This document shows, in pieces, positions 32,507 through 43,029 of a DNA stretch of 64,000 nucleotides; positions within the stretch are counted from its first letter, which is position 1, and each line of letters opens with the position of its first letter. Made by a program: the position numbers and the translations under genes. The DNA comes from Nomia melanderi (lineage: Eukaryota > Arthropoda > Insecta > Hymenoptera > Halictidae). The notes under the pieces are model-generated. The model saw only the letters and a list, made by a program, of their open reading frames with translations, was not told where the DNA came from and did no database searches. The stretch covers positions 1,488,001 to 1,552,000 of the forward strand of contig NC_135000.1 in assembly GCF_051020985.1 (NCBI RefSeq), in the 5' to 3' direction.

Positions 32507-32911
32507 TTAATCTGTTGACTGTGGAATTCAGTTCCAAAAATCTCTCGTTTTGCGCGCAATAAAACCGAAAGATGAAGTGTGTACTCGTCAAACACAGAGC
32601 AAATGCATCTGTAATATATTCTAACGAGAAACTAAAGCAGAACGAAGAAAAATTACACATTTATCTGAAAAATGCTACTGATTTTTTCGACTTATTCATT
32701 TTTTCAGATAAATGTGTAATTCTTTTTTGTTCTGCTGTAGTTTCTTGTTAGAATATATTATAGATGCACTTGCTCAGCGTTTAACGAGTACACACTTCAT
32801 TTCTTTATTTATTACGTGTAAAACGAGAGATTTTTGGAATGGCCCTAATTTTTTCAAATTATGCATTTCATGTTTTAAGATGACGTGTATACTCATCGAA
32901 TGCAGTTAGGC
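32507..32911. mobile_element. TTAA-M MITE pair, head-to-head palindrome
   Basis: Starts TTAATCTGTTGACTGTGG. Two arms of about 140 bp (32526-32670 and 32697-32845) are inverted copies of the family M left half, meeting near 32670-32697 with CATTTATCTGAAAAA and its complement at the loop. The right side continues as normal M (GATGACGTGTATACTC) but the terminal TTAA is lost next to the hAT duplication. Confidence 0.75.
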
Positions 32912-32919
32912 ATCTAAGG

Positions 32920-33325
32920 CAGGGTTTCCATAAATTTTTTTCATCTTTTTATGATCGAGATTTTCTCGCGACCAAGATTTAAGTGTAAAATAAAGATATA
33001 AAAATAAATATTAAATTTTCACTATCCCGTGTCGCTTTACAACCCCATTCGTGATCGTGTCCCATACTTTAACTTCTTGCTTTATAATAACGTGTCCAAC
33101 TCATGGTGAAGATTTTCAACTTGGTTTAACAAACATAAATAGTACTCGATTCATTCGAGTTCACAGTAAATATTATTCTTTTGTAAACAACCATTATACT
33201 TAGGAAACGTGGACATGGAATGCGCCTACGATTTTCTATTTTTCCAATAAATTATTAACTGACAAAGTAGTCGTATCAATCAAAGTTGAGACAGAAATCA
33301 CAGAGCAACGGGTTGAGAAACGCTG
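32920..33325. mobile_element. hAT-like MITE with 8-bp duplication
   Basis: Ends CAGGGTTTCC and GGTTGAGAAACGCTG (complement CAGCGTTTCTCAACC), a typical hAT CAG-TTTC terminus, with TTCTCGCGACC inside. Flanks ATCTAAGG (32912-32919) and ACCTAAAG (33326-33333) agree at 6 of 8 positions. It contains an E MITE. Confidence 0.7.
33069..33318 (+). mobile_element. TTAA-E MITE nested in hAT-like element
   Basis: TTAACTTCTTGCTTTATAAT to AGAGCAACGGGTTGA. The interior matches E (AACAAACATAAATA, TTTCCAATAAATTATTAA, GTCGTATCAATCAAAGTTGA). The right TTAA reads TTGA and overlaps the hAT end. Confidence 0.75.
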
Positions 33326-33348
33326 ACCTAAAGACTACCATACCGAGC

Positions 33349-33597
33349 CTTTTTCGCTTTTTGTTTGAATACATCGTATCATGAAATTGTGCAAGATTTT
33401 AAACCCATCACTTGTAGCGATGGGTTTGCGCCCTTTTCATTTTTTGTTTGAGTACAACATATATCATGAAACTTTATAGACTCAAATCCATCGCTACAAG
33501 TGATGGGTTTGAACCTTTTTTGCTTTTTGTTTGAGTACATCGTATCACGAAAGTATGGAAGATTCAAACCCATGTTGCTTGTAGTGATGTTTGTGAG
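33349..33597. repeat. Three ~83-bp tandem units, each with a hairpin
   Basis: Units start CCTTTTTCGCTTTTTGTTTG-like at 33349, 33432 and 33514. Each holds AAACCCATC...GATGGGTTT around a 9-nt centre. The centre reads ACTTGTAGC in unit 1 (33401-33427) and the exact reverse complement GCTACAAGT in unit 2 (33484-33510). Unit 3 is decayed but has the unit 1 orientation. Confidence 0.9.
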
Positions 33598-34320
33598 TTT
33601 TAAGATATACTTTAATTAAAAACCACAGTAAGACAAAGAAAAATTTCATGTTTATCTAAAAAAATATTTATAACATTTGCAAATGCAATAAATGCATAAG
33701 AATTCAAAATGTAGTGATCATATTCTATTGGACAAATAATGTTCTACCAAATATCGTACTTAAACAGGATTTTCCCATTAAAAAATTTTAATTAACCCAT
33801 AACTAAAGTAAATATAACATAAAAATACCGTCTCCTTACATTTCACAAATCTTCAAACCTTAAAAACCCATGACAATCTGCTATGTAATAATAATTCTAT
33901 TATTAGAAATTTCCTATTCCAAAAAAAACAATGCAAAACCAAATTTATAGAAAATATAAAATTACAGTTTCTTGGCTACAAATATTTTCTTACATTCTAT
34001 ACATTCATAAAAACTATAACAGCAAACAAATATAAAGCATAAACAATTCAACAAAAGAATATCAAGCATAAACAGAACTATCCTATTAAAAAAATCATAG
34101 TTAACCAATCATGTCAGTAACAATTACATAAAGATAAAGTAAAAACACCATTACCGTCATTCAACAACAACCATCTTTATTCATTTGAAAAATGTGCAAA
34201 TGTAAAATTTAGTGGCGATTCTATCGGCCAGACAATGTTGCTGCGGATCTCGGATCTAAAAGGGGTCTTTCCGTTGAAAAAAAAAGTCTCAGCAGACCAG
34301 TACAATCCCCAGGAATAAAC
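33598..34320. other. AT-rich DNA, no gene seen
   Basis: No supported feature. Several loose repeats of ATAAAG/CATAAAC but no clear unit. Confidence 0.35.
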
Positions 34321-34570
34321 ACCATTTTCCTAGTGCATTGTTAAGCCGGCGGGTTCACGGCTTAATTAAAGACTCCGCGCCTGTCTCGGTAGCCCTCGGC
34401 GAAAATCTCTCACGGGAGTTGCGCACACGTCAGATCGTCCCCTTCCGCGCCGCAGATTCCCGCCACAATTATCTCCGAATACGCCTGGAAACGCGTGTAA
34501 TCCAGATTTACGTAATCCAATGGTCTGTAAAACAGCGATAGACGCGAGCAGCCCTCGCAAATCGAAGTAC
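34321..34570. other. GC-rich island 9
   Basis: CpG-rich patch with frames of 67 (plus) and 84 (minus) codons; not recognised. Confidence 0.45.
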
Positions 34571-34744
34571 AGTGAATCATACAAATATTCGGACACTAAC
34601 GTATGCTTGGCTTTAACCACTTACATATATCTTTGATAATTATGAAAGGAACTAACTGTAATTTTTTTCGTTGAATAGTGTATTTATTGTATTTAACAAA
34701 TGTGTGCAAGTTCATTACCTAACTTGCCGTAGTTCGATAGTGAA

Positions 34745-35101
34745 TATAAACAAAAAATACATAGTTCTTTCACATCTATAAAATTGCAAAACAAATTTTT
34801 CAAAATTTTGATTTTGAACCTTATCGATTTAAATGTTATTTTGCAATTTTATAGATGTGGAAGAACTGTGTGTTTTTTGTAGAAACTTTTTTGCTATCTC
34901 TTGCAAAACTGCATCTCTCTCAAGATAATCCATAGGAAAGAGAAATTTGCATTCTTTTTAAGGGGTGGTTTTACCCCTTCAAACTAAAACTCAGAACGAA
35001 AAAAAATTTGCAATGTATAAGGTTTGACTCTAATTGCACAGAAAGTTTTATAATTTTTTGAATTCCCGGGTTAATATTCAGTACCTTGCCTTGTAAGTAA
35101 T
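34745..35101. mobile_element. Foldback element N, third copy, left arm missing
   Basis: Inner inverted pair CATCTATAAAATTGCAAAA (34773) and its complement (34836), then a right arm with AAGGGGTGGTTTTACCCCTT, GCAATGTATAAGGTTTGACT and the tip CCTTGCCTTGTAAGTA. Confidence 0.65.
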
Positions 35102-35118
35102 GAGAAAACATATATAAA

Positions 35119-35327
35119 TTAACTTTTTGCACTCGGCAAGATGATAAAATTATAAGTTCAATATTAAATTCAATGTAACAACACACTGAGCGTCGAAATA
35201 AAACAGTTCTATTCCTTAATTTACGCAAGATCTTCGTGTAGATCAGTTGCAAAATATATCATCGATTTCATTATCAGAAAGTAATGAATATTTATAATAA
35301 AACATATCGTCGAGTGCAAAGGGTTAA
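35119..35327 (+). mobile_element. TTAA-C MITE, complete
   Basis: 209 bp, TTAACTTTTTGCACTCGGCA to CGTCGAGTGCAAAGGGTTAA. A deletion near the left end removes the palindrome. Confidence 0.85.
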
Positions 35328-35344
35328 TAAGAAAGCTATTTTGA

Positions 35345-35452
35345 TTCAATATTTTCAAGTGGTAGTTTCACCCCGTTAAAGTGAAATTCGTCATGAAAAA
35401 CACAAAGTTCCAACATCTTTTGAATTTCCAGGTTCAATAATTTCCCTTGTAA
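35345..35452. mobile_element. Foldback element N, right tip only
   Basis: GTGGTAGTTTCACCCC, AAAGTGAAATTCGTCATGAA and GGTTCAATAATTTCCCTTGT match the outer right arm of the other copies. Confidence 0.6.
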
Positions 35453-35499
35453 ATACTAGAGTTACGAGTTCGTATACCAAAGGTTCGGCATTTACTGGT

Positions 35500-35728
35500 T
35501 CGGATGAACGAGGCTCCAGGTAGTGAGGTTCTACCGTGAAAAACAACGGCACAGAAAAAGTAGAAGTAGAAGACGTTCGAGAAATGTCGGAAATGCAAAG
35601 GTCAGCGAGCCGGGTTGCTCAAGTGGCTCGGCAAAGGTTGCCGATTGGCCCTTTCTGAGACTCTCGTCCCGCGGATTTATTGTCGTCGAGGTGACTCTGG
35701 GAGAGCGTTACCACTAAGAATTGAAAAC
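35500..35728. other. GC-rich island 10
   Basis: GC-rich patch with 64- and 98-codon plus-strand frames; not recognised. It leads directly into repeat Y. Confidence 0.4.
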
Positions 35729-35822
35729 GCTCCGAAAATACTTGTTCGAAACTGTTATGTGTCGGCTCCGACTGAAACAGTTAGCGGAAACCGAAATAAA
35801 ATCATAATTGTTATTCGGTACA
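35729..35822 (+). repeat. Repeat Y, copy 1
   Basis: TCCGAAAATACTTGTTCGAA to TTGTTATTCGGTAC matches 51330-51423 and the inverted 51838-51932. Followed by an ACAGAGTGTTCTGCG end like repeat R. Confidence 0.6.
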
Positions 35823-36023
35823 TACAGAGTGTTCTGCGACACTTGGTCAATCAACTAGGAGGTCATTGTAAAAATGCTACATGTAAAAATGAATCGAAAA
35901 AAATAGAATAAAATTTTTTCCTGCGAGTCTTCGTATTTGAGAAAATCGAGGTCGAAAATTTACTCGGTACATGTCGACTTTATGCAACTCACTATACACT
36001 CTTGTTTTGATTCTTATTTGTAT

Positions 36024-36643
36024 TTAACTAGTTAACTGTGACGATCTCTTTGCAAAGCGCCCACCAGTGTGTGTCGCGATAATCAAGCGATGACGAGTAT
36101 AGTCGTCAAACACAGAGTAAGTGGCGCTGTTGAAATATTGGGTCAAAAAGACGACTTTATTTTAGAAAATGAACAATTTCATTAGTAATATTTACACAGT
36201 CGCTCAACATGAACATATATTTATACATAATGAACGGAAAACTTAGAAAAAAAATCAAATATTTATAGAAGTTAAAAATTTAAACTGCTACTGTCGTGTG
36301 ATATTCACGAAAACAAGGAACAATGCATAGTAGAAAACGCATAGCGTAAAATCAGGATAATCAAAGATCCAGTGTTACTGCACTGCTTACGAGTTAGCTC
36401 TCAGGAAGTTATGAATCCAACTCAAATTATTTATAATTTTCATTTGTTTCTTTCATTTCGTCTTGACCTCTAAACATTTTAAACACATTAAAATTTACGA
36501 ATATAATTTAGTTTTCGCCAGAAGTACAATTTAGATATCAAATTGTAACAAAATTTTACGCATGACGGATATAATCGTCATGACACAAAATTCTGCCACA
36601 TCTCCATGATGGATATAGTCGTCAAACATACTTAGCTGGTTAA
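36024..36643. mobile_element. TTAA-M-like larger element
   Basis: 620 bp from TTAACTAGTTAACTGTGACG to CATACTTAGCTGGTTAA. GACGA-type palindromes of the M kind occur at both ends (TGACGAGTATAGTCGTCA at 36091; GACGGATATAATCGTC at 36563; GGATATAGTCGTC at 36610). The interior does not match the short M copies and has no frame, so it is a longer non-autonomous relative. Confidence 0.65.
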
Positions 36644-36879
36644 AGACATAGTAATGACTCGAATTATCCTCGCACGCTCCAAGTGCGAGCATCATATCTG
36701 TATATTCACTATTCGAATAAGCTGCCATATTGAGAAACTGTTAAATACTGAATAATTATACTGCTAATAGAATAGCACGAACGATAAACTATCAACCGAG
36801 GTTATTAATATCTTTAAATACAAATAAGAATTCCATTTCTGACTTCCATTTGTGACCTTCCAAGATCTTGGAGGTCACT

Positions 36880-37122
36880 CTGCAGTATATGGATGAATTT
36901 GTCTGGACACACACTTTTATGTGACATAAAAAAATATACAGTATTCCATTTTAAAAAATGAGTCACCTTCGTATCTAACAAAATAGTATAAACACCAAAA
37001 GATTACATGCGCCATTGTGTTGCGTATAAAAAACAGTACTACTTTTTCCTCCTTCATTTTTTTCTAATATGTACGATTTAAGGAAAACGCTGGCTAGTAA
37101 TAGTGTGAACACCCTGTATATT
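36880..37122 (-). mobile_element. Repeat R, inverted partial copy
   Basis: Ends GTGAACACCCTGTATA, the complement of the ACAGGGTG terminus. The interior has TCCATTTTAAAAAATGAG and CACCTTCGTATCTAAC. Left boundary uncertain. Confidence 0.35.
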
Positions 37123-37800
37123 ATAATATATAATTTAGACTTCTAAGCATTGTAGTTGGAACAAATAAATAAATATATATAAAACTGACTTGAATTACGT
37201 TAAAGTACAATAGGAAGAATGTATTCATAAAAAATGGCTAGTTTGTTACTTGTGGTTACTATAATTATCACCGACTGTCACACTGGGACAAGTTTTCTAA
37301 TATTAAGTAACGTGTCTAGTATGATATCAGGTTGAGAAAATTTGCACTTTGCAGCATTTAGAGATATTTCAATTTAAAGTGCTAATGAGGGGAATATACT
37401 ATTAAATCATATTAACGATATTTCTAGCACTAGTATGGTTAATGTATTTGCAAAGATTTAATATAAAATACAGAAATTTATCTAAATCATTGATACAGCG
37501 TTACTTGACACTATTTTCGAAATTGTAACTTGACAAAGCTTCAGTTTACAGCGGTGAGTTCAATGATTTTCTTAAAAGTAAAAGATCATTCCAAAATCCT
37601 TTTCAAATTAACACATCATCGTATTAGATTCGATGCTTTAATTACATAAATTTCGTTAAACGTTGAAAAACAATCAATTTTTACAAAAATTGACTTACAA
37701 ATTATCTTTATATCAGCGATCTTACACCCATCTTTTTGTATTTTGCATTTTCGATGAAATATTCAGATTTAGCAACCCTAAATTTTTATGAAAATCCTAT
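37123..37800. other. AT-rich DNA, no gene seen
   Basis: No supported feature. Confidence 0.35.
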
Positions 37801-38235
37801 GGAATTATGAATTTCGGCCAGCTTTTTATCAAAAGGCACCAGTGTGCAGCGTCGTTGATCCTTTGGTATCGAACTGTTCGAGCCCAGGCTTCTACCACGG
37901 ACATCCGTTTCGCATTGTTCGTCACATAGGCTTCTCTTTGTCTTTATTCAAAATTGTTCCTTCAATTAGCAGCGTGGATCCGAGCTTGTCGGACGGCAAA
38001 GGACAACAATATCGGCGAAGATCTACGGTGCCTAGCTGGCCGTTTCGAAATCGGATTTACCTTGTTCGGCGATCGGCTGGCGTGTCCGGCGGCGGCTTTT
38101 CCTTAGCGCCGATCGTCGGTCACGCACACATCGGTTGGCACTCAACACATTGCGGATGAATGATGAGATATCTCGCGTTACGTGTATATTAACAGCGCGC
38201 AGTGGGAGAGCATCAAAGCGTCCATGGACAAAAAT
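37801..38235. other. GC-rich island 11
   Basis: Moderately GC-rich, with a 123-codon plus-strand frame (37788-38159) that I do not recognise. The overlapping minus-strand frame is mostly microsatellite. Confidence 0.4.
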
Positions 38236-38329
38236 CAGGTTTTCGGAGTTCTTAAAGAAATTAAATGATTGGTTTAATCGAAAACGAAATCGTAATAGTA
38301 AACGCAATAGGTTTCTGAAGAAATAATAA

Positions 38330-38480
38330 ATAAATGTATAAATATATAAATATAAAAACATACAAATATACAAATATACAAATATACAAATATACAAATA
38401 TACAAATATACAAATATACAAATATACAAATATACAAATATATAATTATATAATTATATAAATATATAAATAATAAATAA
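38330..38480. repeat. 8-bp microsatellite AAATATAC
   Basis: About 12 near-perfect AAATATAC units with AT-rich borders (AAATATAT, AATTATAT). Confidence 0.97.
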
Positions 38481-38744
38481 TCAAGATAAATCGTATATAG
38501 CAATAATGTAGTTTAAATAACTGGTAATAGATATAATCCTTAATTATTTTGCGCAACTCTGTTTAAGGTAATTATGATTTATTTGTGAAATTACTAAAAC
38601 ACTTTTCGTTGTTATACAATGAGTCATCGAGCTCGACACCATACAGGATTGGGCAAGAAATATTTTGAATAACAAATAAAAAGATAACGAATAAATTAAT
38701 TTGTTTGTTATTTGATGTTCAATCCTGAAGACTCGAGCCACCTT

Positions 38745-39233
38745 TTGCTATATTAGCACCACAAAGCTGAAGGCTAGAAAATTTGAGATGCCTCGCAGAT
38801 TGAACTTTAAATTTGAAATTTGAAATGCCATGTTAATATAGCAACAAACGGCTCGAGTCTTCAACTGCTTTCAAGCATAATGATTCAAGCGTTGAATACT
38901 CGCAAAGCTCAGTTCGAGCTGTGTGAAGCTCCGAAGACAAGCTTCATTAATTTCCAGACTTCCAAAACTTATCTTCTAACGTTAAGCTTCAAAACGTCGA
39001 AGACACAAGCTTTATTGAACTCAAGACCTCCAAGGTTCAATCTTTATGGTGAAGCTTTGATATTTCGAAGACAAAGGCTTTATAAAACTCTAAGTCGTCA
39101 TGATTCAACCTTTCAGATCGAGCCTTGATGCTTCCAAGACTCGAGCTTTATTGAACTGTAAGTCTTCAAGACTCAACCTTTAAGGTTAATCCTTAATGCT
39201 TCAAAGATTCGAGCTTCATTAATCTCCAAACCT
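38745..39233 (+). repeat. Repeat P, second copy, first part
   Basis: Matches the minus strand of 3355-3880, then continues as loose units such as AAGACTCGAGCTTTATTGAA and CTTCAAGACTCAACCTTTAA. Split by a B MITE at 39234. Confidence 0.7.
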
Positions 39234-39458
39234 TTAACACTAGAACTACCTATCACTTAAACAGACTTTTACAAATTTCTTTATGAAAACCATAAGCGTG
39301 CGTTTACTAAGATTTTAATTAAGTTGTTTTTCAGTCATGCTATTACTGAATTAGTCTCGGTAATAATTTTTCGTAGAAGTATCTGCACCTTTTCAGTACT
39401 TGTAAAAGAAGAAATTAGAAATAAGTCATTTTGACCCATGTGGCAGTTCTAGTGTTAA
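39234..39458 (-). mobile_element. TTAA-B MITE, complete, nested in repeat P
   Basis: 225 bp, TTAACACTAGAACTACCTAT to TGGCAGTTCTAGTGTTAA. GTCATTTTGAC near the right end is the palindrome position. About 93 percent identical to 54410-54634, its closest relative here. Confidence 0.95.
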
Positions 39459-39622
39459 GACTCAGCCTTCAACATTAAGCCTCGAAACGTCAAAGACACG
39501 AGCTTTATTGAACTCAAAGCTTCCATACTCAGCCTTTACGGCGAAGCCTTGATGCTTGGACGTCTCAGCCTTTAAGGTTAAGTCTCCAAGCTTGAAAGAC
39601 TCCAACATCTTACAGCACTACT
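39459..39622 (+). repeat. Repeat P, second copy, last part
   Basis: Resumes GACTCAGCCTTCAACATTAA and continues with CGAGCTTTATTGAACTC-type units until TTAA-W. Confidence 0.65.
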
Positions 39623-39874
39623 TTAACCCTTAGCAGTCCTATGTCGAGTCAGACTCGACATTCTATTTTATTGCAGCCTCTACCTGTTTTAGCAATTTTT
39701 TCTATATGTATTTGTAGTATCACAATTGTACCATTTAAAGGTAACATTTCAATGACTCTCAAATATTCTTGAATAACCAAATAGAGCGTCATGTTAAGCT
39801 GTAATTGAATAAGCTAACGTCGACGTGAGCCTCAAAGTGAGAAACCAAGAGCACTTCGGACCGCAAAGGGTTAA
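39623..39874 (+). mobile_element. TTAA-W MITE, complete
   Basis: 252 bp, TTAACCCTTAGCAGTCCTAT to CGGACCGCAAAGGGTTAA. Perfect palindrome TGTCGAGT-CAG-ACTCGACA at 39642-39660. TIR related to family G. Confidence 0.9.
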
Positions 39875-39899
39875 GTAAGTAGCTTTATCTAACATCAAT

Positions 39900-40560
39900 C
39901 GCTAGATCTTCCAAGTCCACATTTCGTGCGGTTCGTGCACAACTTTCGTATCAGAACCTTGACGAAGTCGCATCGGGAGTCGAGCCAGGAAGAAATCGAG
40001 AACCGATCGAAGGAAGGAAGTTCGTAATTGCCGGAGGAAGAGTGAGAAGGAGAGAGTGCGAGCCGTATCCTGGAATAATCGTGGGGCCGTTACTTCTTTC
40101 GCCTCGACGAAGCTCTCTCGTGGGAGGCTGCCGCCGGGAATCTCACAGTAGGCGCGCAATCATTTTATTACGCCGCCAGGTATGCGCGCCGTCCGCGTCC
40201 GTCGTCGGGTCCCGTAATTGTTGGTAAAGCGGGACTCCACTGTACCCCCGCTGGATCGCGTAACCCGCGGCCACCTTTCTTTATTGTCGGCGAACGGGCT
40301 AAGAGGGGGGCAAGACAGGATTTTTTCTTGATGGTGTCTTCCTGCCACGGTTTTGAGACCAGGAAGCGGCCTGGTTGCGCAATGGGAAGCGCTTTCGAAG
40401 ATAGAATCTCTCGGAGGGAAATGTGGAACGTGAATTATTCGGACGGTCGTCTCGTGTAACCTTCTTTCGGATGGTGATAGCACAGTTGGCCGATGACTCG
40501 ATGTTTAGAGTCGCGGTTTCCAAGCTGGGAGGCGCGGACATTGCCAGGGGAGGCGGCAAA
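39900..40560. other. GC-rich island 12
   Basis: A long CpG-rich patch with overlapping frames up to 107 codons (40160-40483 minus). No domain recognised. Confidence 0.45.
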
Positions 40561-40575
40561 ATTTTTGATAAAATA

Positions 40576-41073
40576 TTAACCTCTTGACCTACAACATCGT
40601 GTCAGAGTTGAGATGAAAATTCTCAATTGAATTTGAGAAATCTAAGCGTTCTTAACCCCTTGCCGTACAATGACGAGTGAAACTCGTGATGAAGATTTCT
40701 AGACAAATTTAACAACAATTCATGTTGTTCGTTACCCACGGATTAAAACAAACAACTACTTTGCTATTATCAATGTATTATCTTCAAATGAAATTTCCAC
40801 TTCAAGTAGATTGGAAAATTTTGCTGCATTTCTTCCAAATTGTCGATAGTGAAATGTTACACGAGCTTAGTAACGAAAGTAAATAGTACGCGAAGGGGTT
40901 AATTCTGTTTAGATATAATTTATGCATTACTTTTCTATTATCAGCCGTTAACTTTTGAAGTAAACGTGGGCATAGAATAAACATTAAAATTTGTTGTGTT
41001 CTTAATGAATTATTAAAGATAAAATAGTTGTATCGATCGTAGTTAAGAAATTAATCATAGAGCAAGGGGTTAA
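40576..41073 (+). mobile_element. TTAA-E MITE holding an E2 MITE
   Basis: TTAACCTCTTGACCTACAAC to ATAGAGCAAGGGGTTAA. The insert 40652-40902 is flanked by TTAA on both sides. Without it the host is about 251 bp, the E length. Confidence 0.92.
40652..40902 (+). mobile_element. TTAA-E2 MITE, complete, nested in E
   Basis: 251 bp, TTAACCCCTTGCCGTACAAT to GTACGCGAAGGGGTTAA. Perfect palindrome ACGAGT-GAA-ACTCGT at 40673-40687. Confidence 0.95.
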
Positions 41074-41169
41074 TGTTCATACCATAGTATCTACAAGTAA
41101 ATAAACTTCATATCGTAACGTAACTACAAGTTCAGTGAAGTAATGTTTATTTTGTAATAAAGTTATTAT

Positions 41170-41382
41170 TTAACACTAGGTTTACGGACATTTACTCTAA
41201 AATTTATTCTATTGCTTTATAATCTTTCTAATCTGATCTTAAAAATTAGAGCTTTAGAAGTAGACAATTAAAATATATATCAGTGCAATTGTATCGATCA
41301 GAATCGGTTTAAAGACGTACCGAATAACGTTTCTAAAATTCAATATGCGTCGAACTGACGTGTTCCATAAACCTAGTGCTAA
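41170..41382 (-). mobile_element. TTAA-A MITE, right TTAA mutated
   Basis: 213 bp, TTAACACTAGGTTTACGGAC to CCATAAACCTAGTGCTAA. The palindrome is decayed (GCGTCGAACTGACG). Confidence 0.88.
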
Positions 41383-41544
41383 AACTATATTATTATATCT
41401 ATTAAATTCTGTCTATATTATTATATCTATTAAAAGATAGAGTGGAGCGGAAAAAGAATTTTTTTAAGAAGGCGTAGTAGTATAAAGGTTGGAAACCGCT
41501 GAGTCTAGCGGAACGACACAGGGACAATAGGTGCCTGTTTAGTT

Positions 41545-41605
41545 TACATTGTTTTGATTGGTTATGTGTAACGCATTGACGAACGGTGAATTAGTGATGG
41601 AAGAC
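41545..41605 (+). repeat. Short repeat Z
   Basis: TTTTGATTGGTTATGTGTAA and GACGAACGGTGAATTA recur at 63752-63810. Extent and nature unknown. Confidence 0.5.
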
Positions 41606-41665
41606 ATTAGAAATTAGGAAATAAAATTTCACAGCTTAGTCGTCGATTGATCTAGCAGTACTTAG

Positions 41666-41765
41666 ATACACCTGTTCCTCCATTTACGCGACATTTTTTT
41701 TAAGCGAGTCTTTGACTAATACGGTAAATTCTAACAATGTATTGTTTCTATGCGATATCAATTTA
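41666..41765 (+). mobile_element. TA-flanked MITE O, left fragment
   Basis: TACACCTGTTCCTCCATTTA then CGCGACATTTTTTT, and TATTGTTTCTATGCGAT inside, match 6850-6940. The right end is missing. Confidence 0.6.
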
Positions 41766-42157
41766 TGTGTGGTCAGAAAAAAGGGCGCAGGAAAAAAGGA
41801 CACAAAAAATGCTGACAGATAAAATTGTGTATATGGATAAAAATGCATATAACAAAGCGCACAATGTAAAATGCATAAATGGGTGCAGAACATAAGCACG
41901 TATAAGGAATATGAAAATTTTATTGAATTATTGCAGAAGAATTGGGAAGAAAGGTAATTTACGAAATGATAGATAATCAAAATCATTCATTGTTAAACAG
42001 ATTATTCATTGGAAATTCGCAATTCTTCTTAAATAAAACAGTTTACCTGGCAGTTTGTTATAAGTACTATTGGCTGCTGCTATTGTATCCAAAAAAGTTT
42101 CACTTTTACAGGGTGATTGTACCAAGCTTTTCGTCAACCCTTCTTTCCAGAGTCACG
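41766..42157. other. AT-rich DNA, no gene seen
   Basis: No supported feature. The frames at 41684-41986 (minus) and 41942-42160 (plus) are not recognisable. Confidence 0.35.
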
Positions 42158-42640
42158 TGAAAGATTTGTTTATTTATTCTTTCTAATTCCACAAATATTC
42201 ATTTCTCGTGATAAAAATAAGTTTTGTTAACAAATTACCTAGAAGTTCCATATTAGCTGCCACTTCTTCAGATGTCTGTTTTTGACATTATGTACATTTT
42301 TTACTGTTTTAAAGACAATTCAATTTTTACATTGTTATCGATCAATGTATTGTATAAATGCTTATTAATTTCTTCGCGTTTCAGTGCAAATTTCATTGAA
42401 AAAATGCGTTTTGGCAAGATTTTCAACTCATGTGTTTCATATTAGGTGCCATTTTATTCAGATCGCTGTTTTTGACTTCATATACATTTTTTACCATAGT
42501 TTGAAGGCAATTCAATTTTTATATTTTTCTTCGATCAGTATATAAATGTTTACTAACTTCTTTATGTTTCGATGCAGATTTCATTGAAAAAATGCACATC
42601 TCTTATTTTCGCAAACTTTTCAAATCAGGTGTTCCATATT
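42158..42640 (+). repeat. Two-unit ~190-bp tandem repeat
   Basis: Unit 1 42246-42435 and unit 2 42436-42631 each begin TTC(C)ATATTA and share GCTGTTTTTGAC-like, ACAATTCAATTTTT, TTTCATTGAAAAAATGC. A third start, TTCCATATTA, follows at 42632. Inverted relative to the unit at 16313-16685. Confidence 0.85.
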
Positions 42641-42736
42641 ATATATCGTTACCCTATATACGCTCATAGTACAAAAAGAGTTAAAACTTTATCGCCTCGG
42701 ACCATCGACCCCAGTTACTCATTCATAACACACAAC

Positions 42737-42950
42737 TTAACCCCTACCCCACAATTTCTTCTCTTTTTCAAATAATTTCACAATTATTGATATTTCACAA
42801 GTACCCGATATCCGAAATGTTTTTGAAAATATTTTTCCTCACTTAAATTCTATAACGAATATCCGAAGAAACCAAAAAAATGTGTATTGTTACAATCCTT
42901 ATAAGAATTACATATCGACCCCGATAAGTGCTCAGCAGTTCTAGTGTTAA
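42737..42950 (+). mobile_element. TTAA-B MITE, left end decayed
   Basis: The right end CAGCAGTTCTAGTGTTAA is intact. The interior matches 24828-25052 (CAATTATTGATA, TATTGTTACAATCCTTAT). The left TTAACCCCTACCCC is diverged. Confidence 0.75.
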
Positions 42951-43029
42951 TGGAATACAACCTCCCTAAGTACCCGAACAAAACCGGGCGACAAAAACAG
43001 CAAAACGATTCGTCAACGTTCGACCAGTT

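Noticed and set aside
33349..33597. CRISPR-like repeat spacing
   Set aside because: Three whole-unit tandem copies with no unique spacers, in eukaryotic-type DNA.
38032..38503. Minus-strand frames with Y-I-C-I-F-V repeats
   Set aside because: Translation of the AAATATAC microsatellite.
41470..41490. hAT-like right end GGTTGGAAACCGCTGA
   Set aside because: No left partner or target duplication found nearby.
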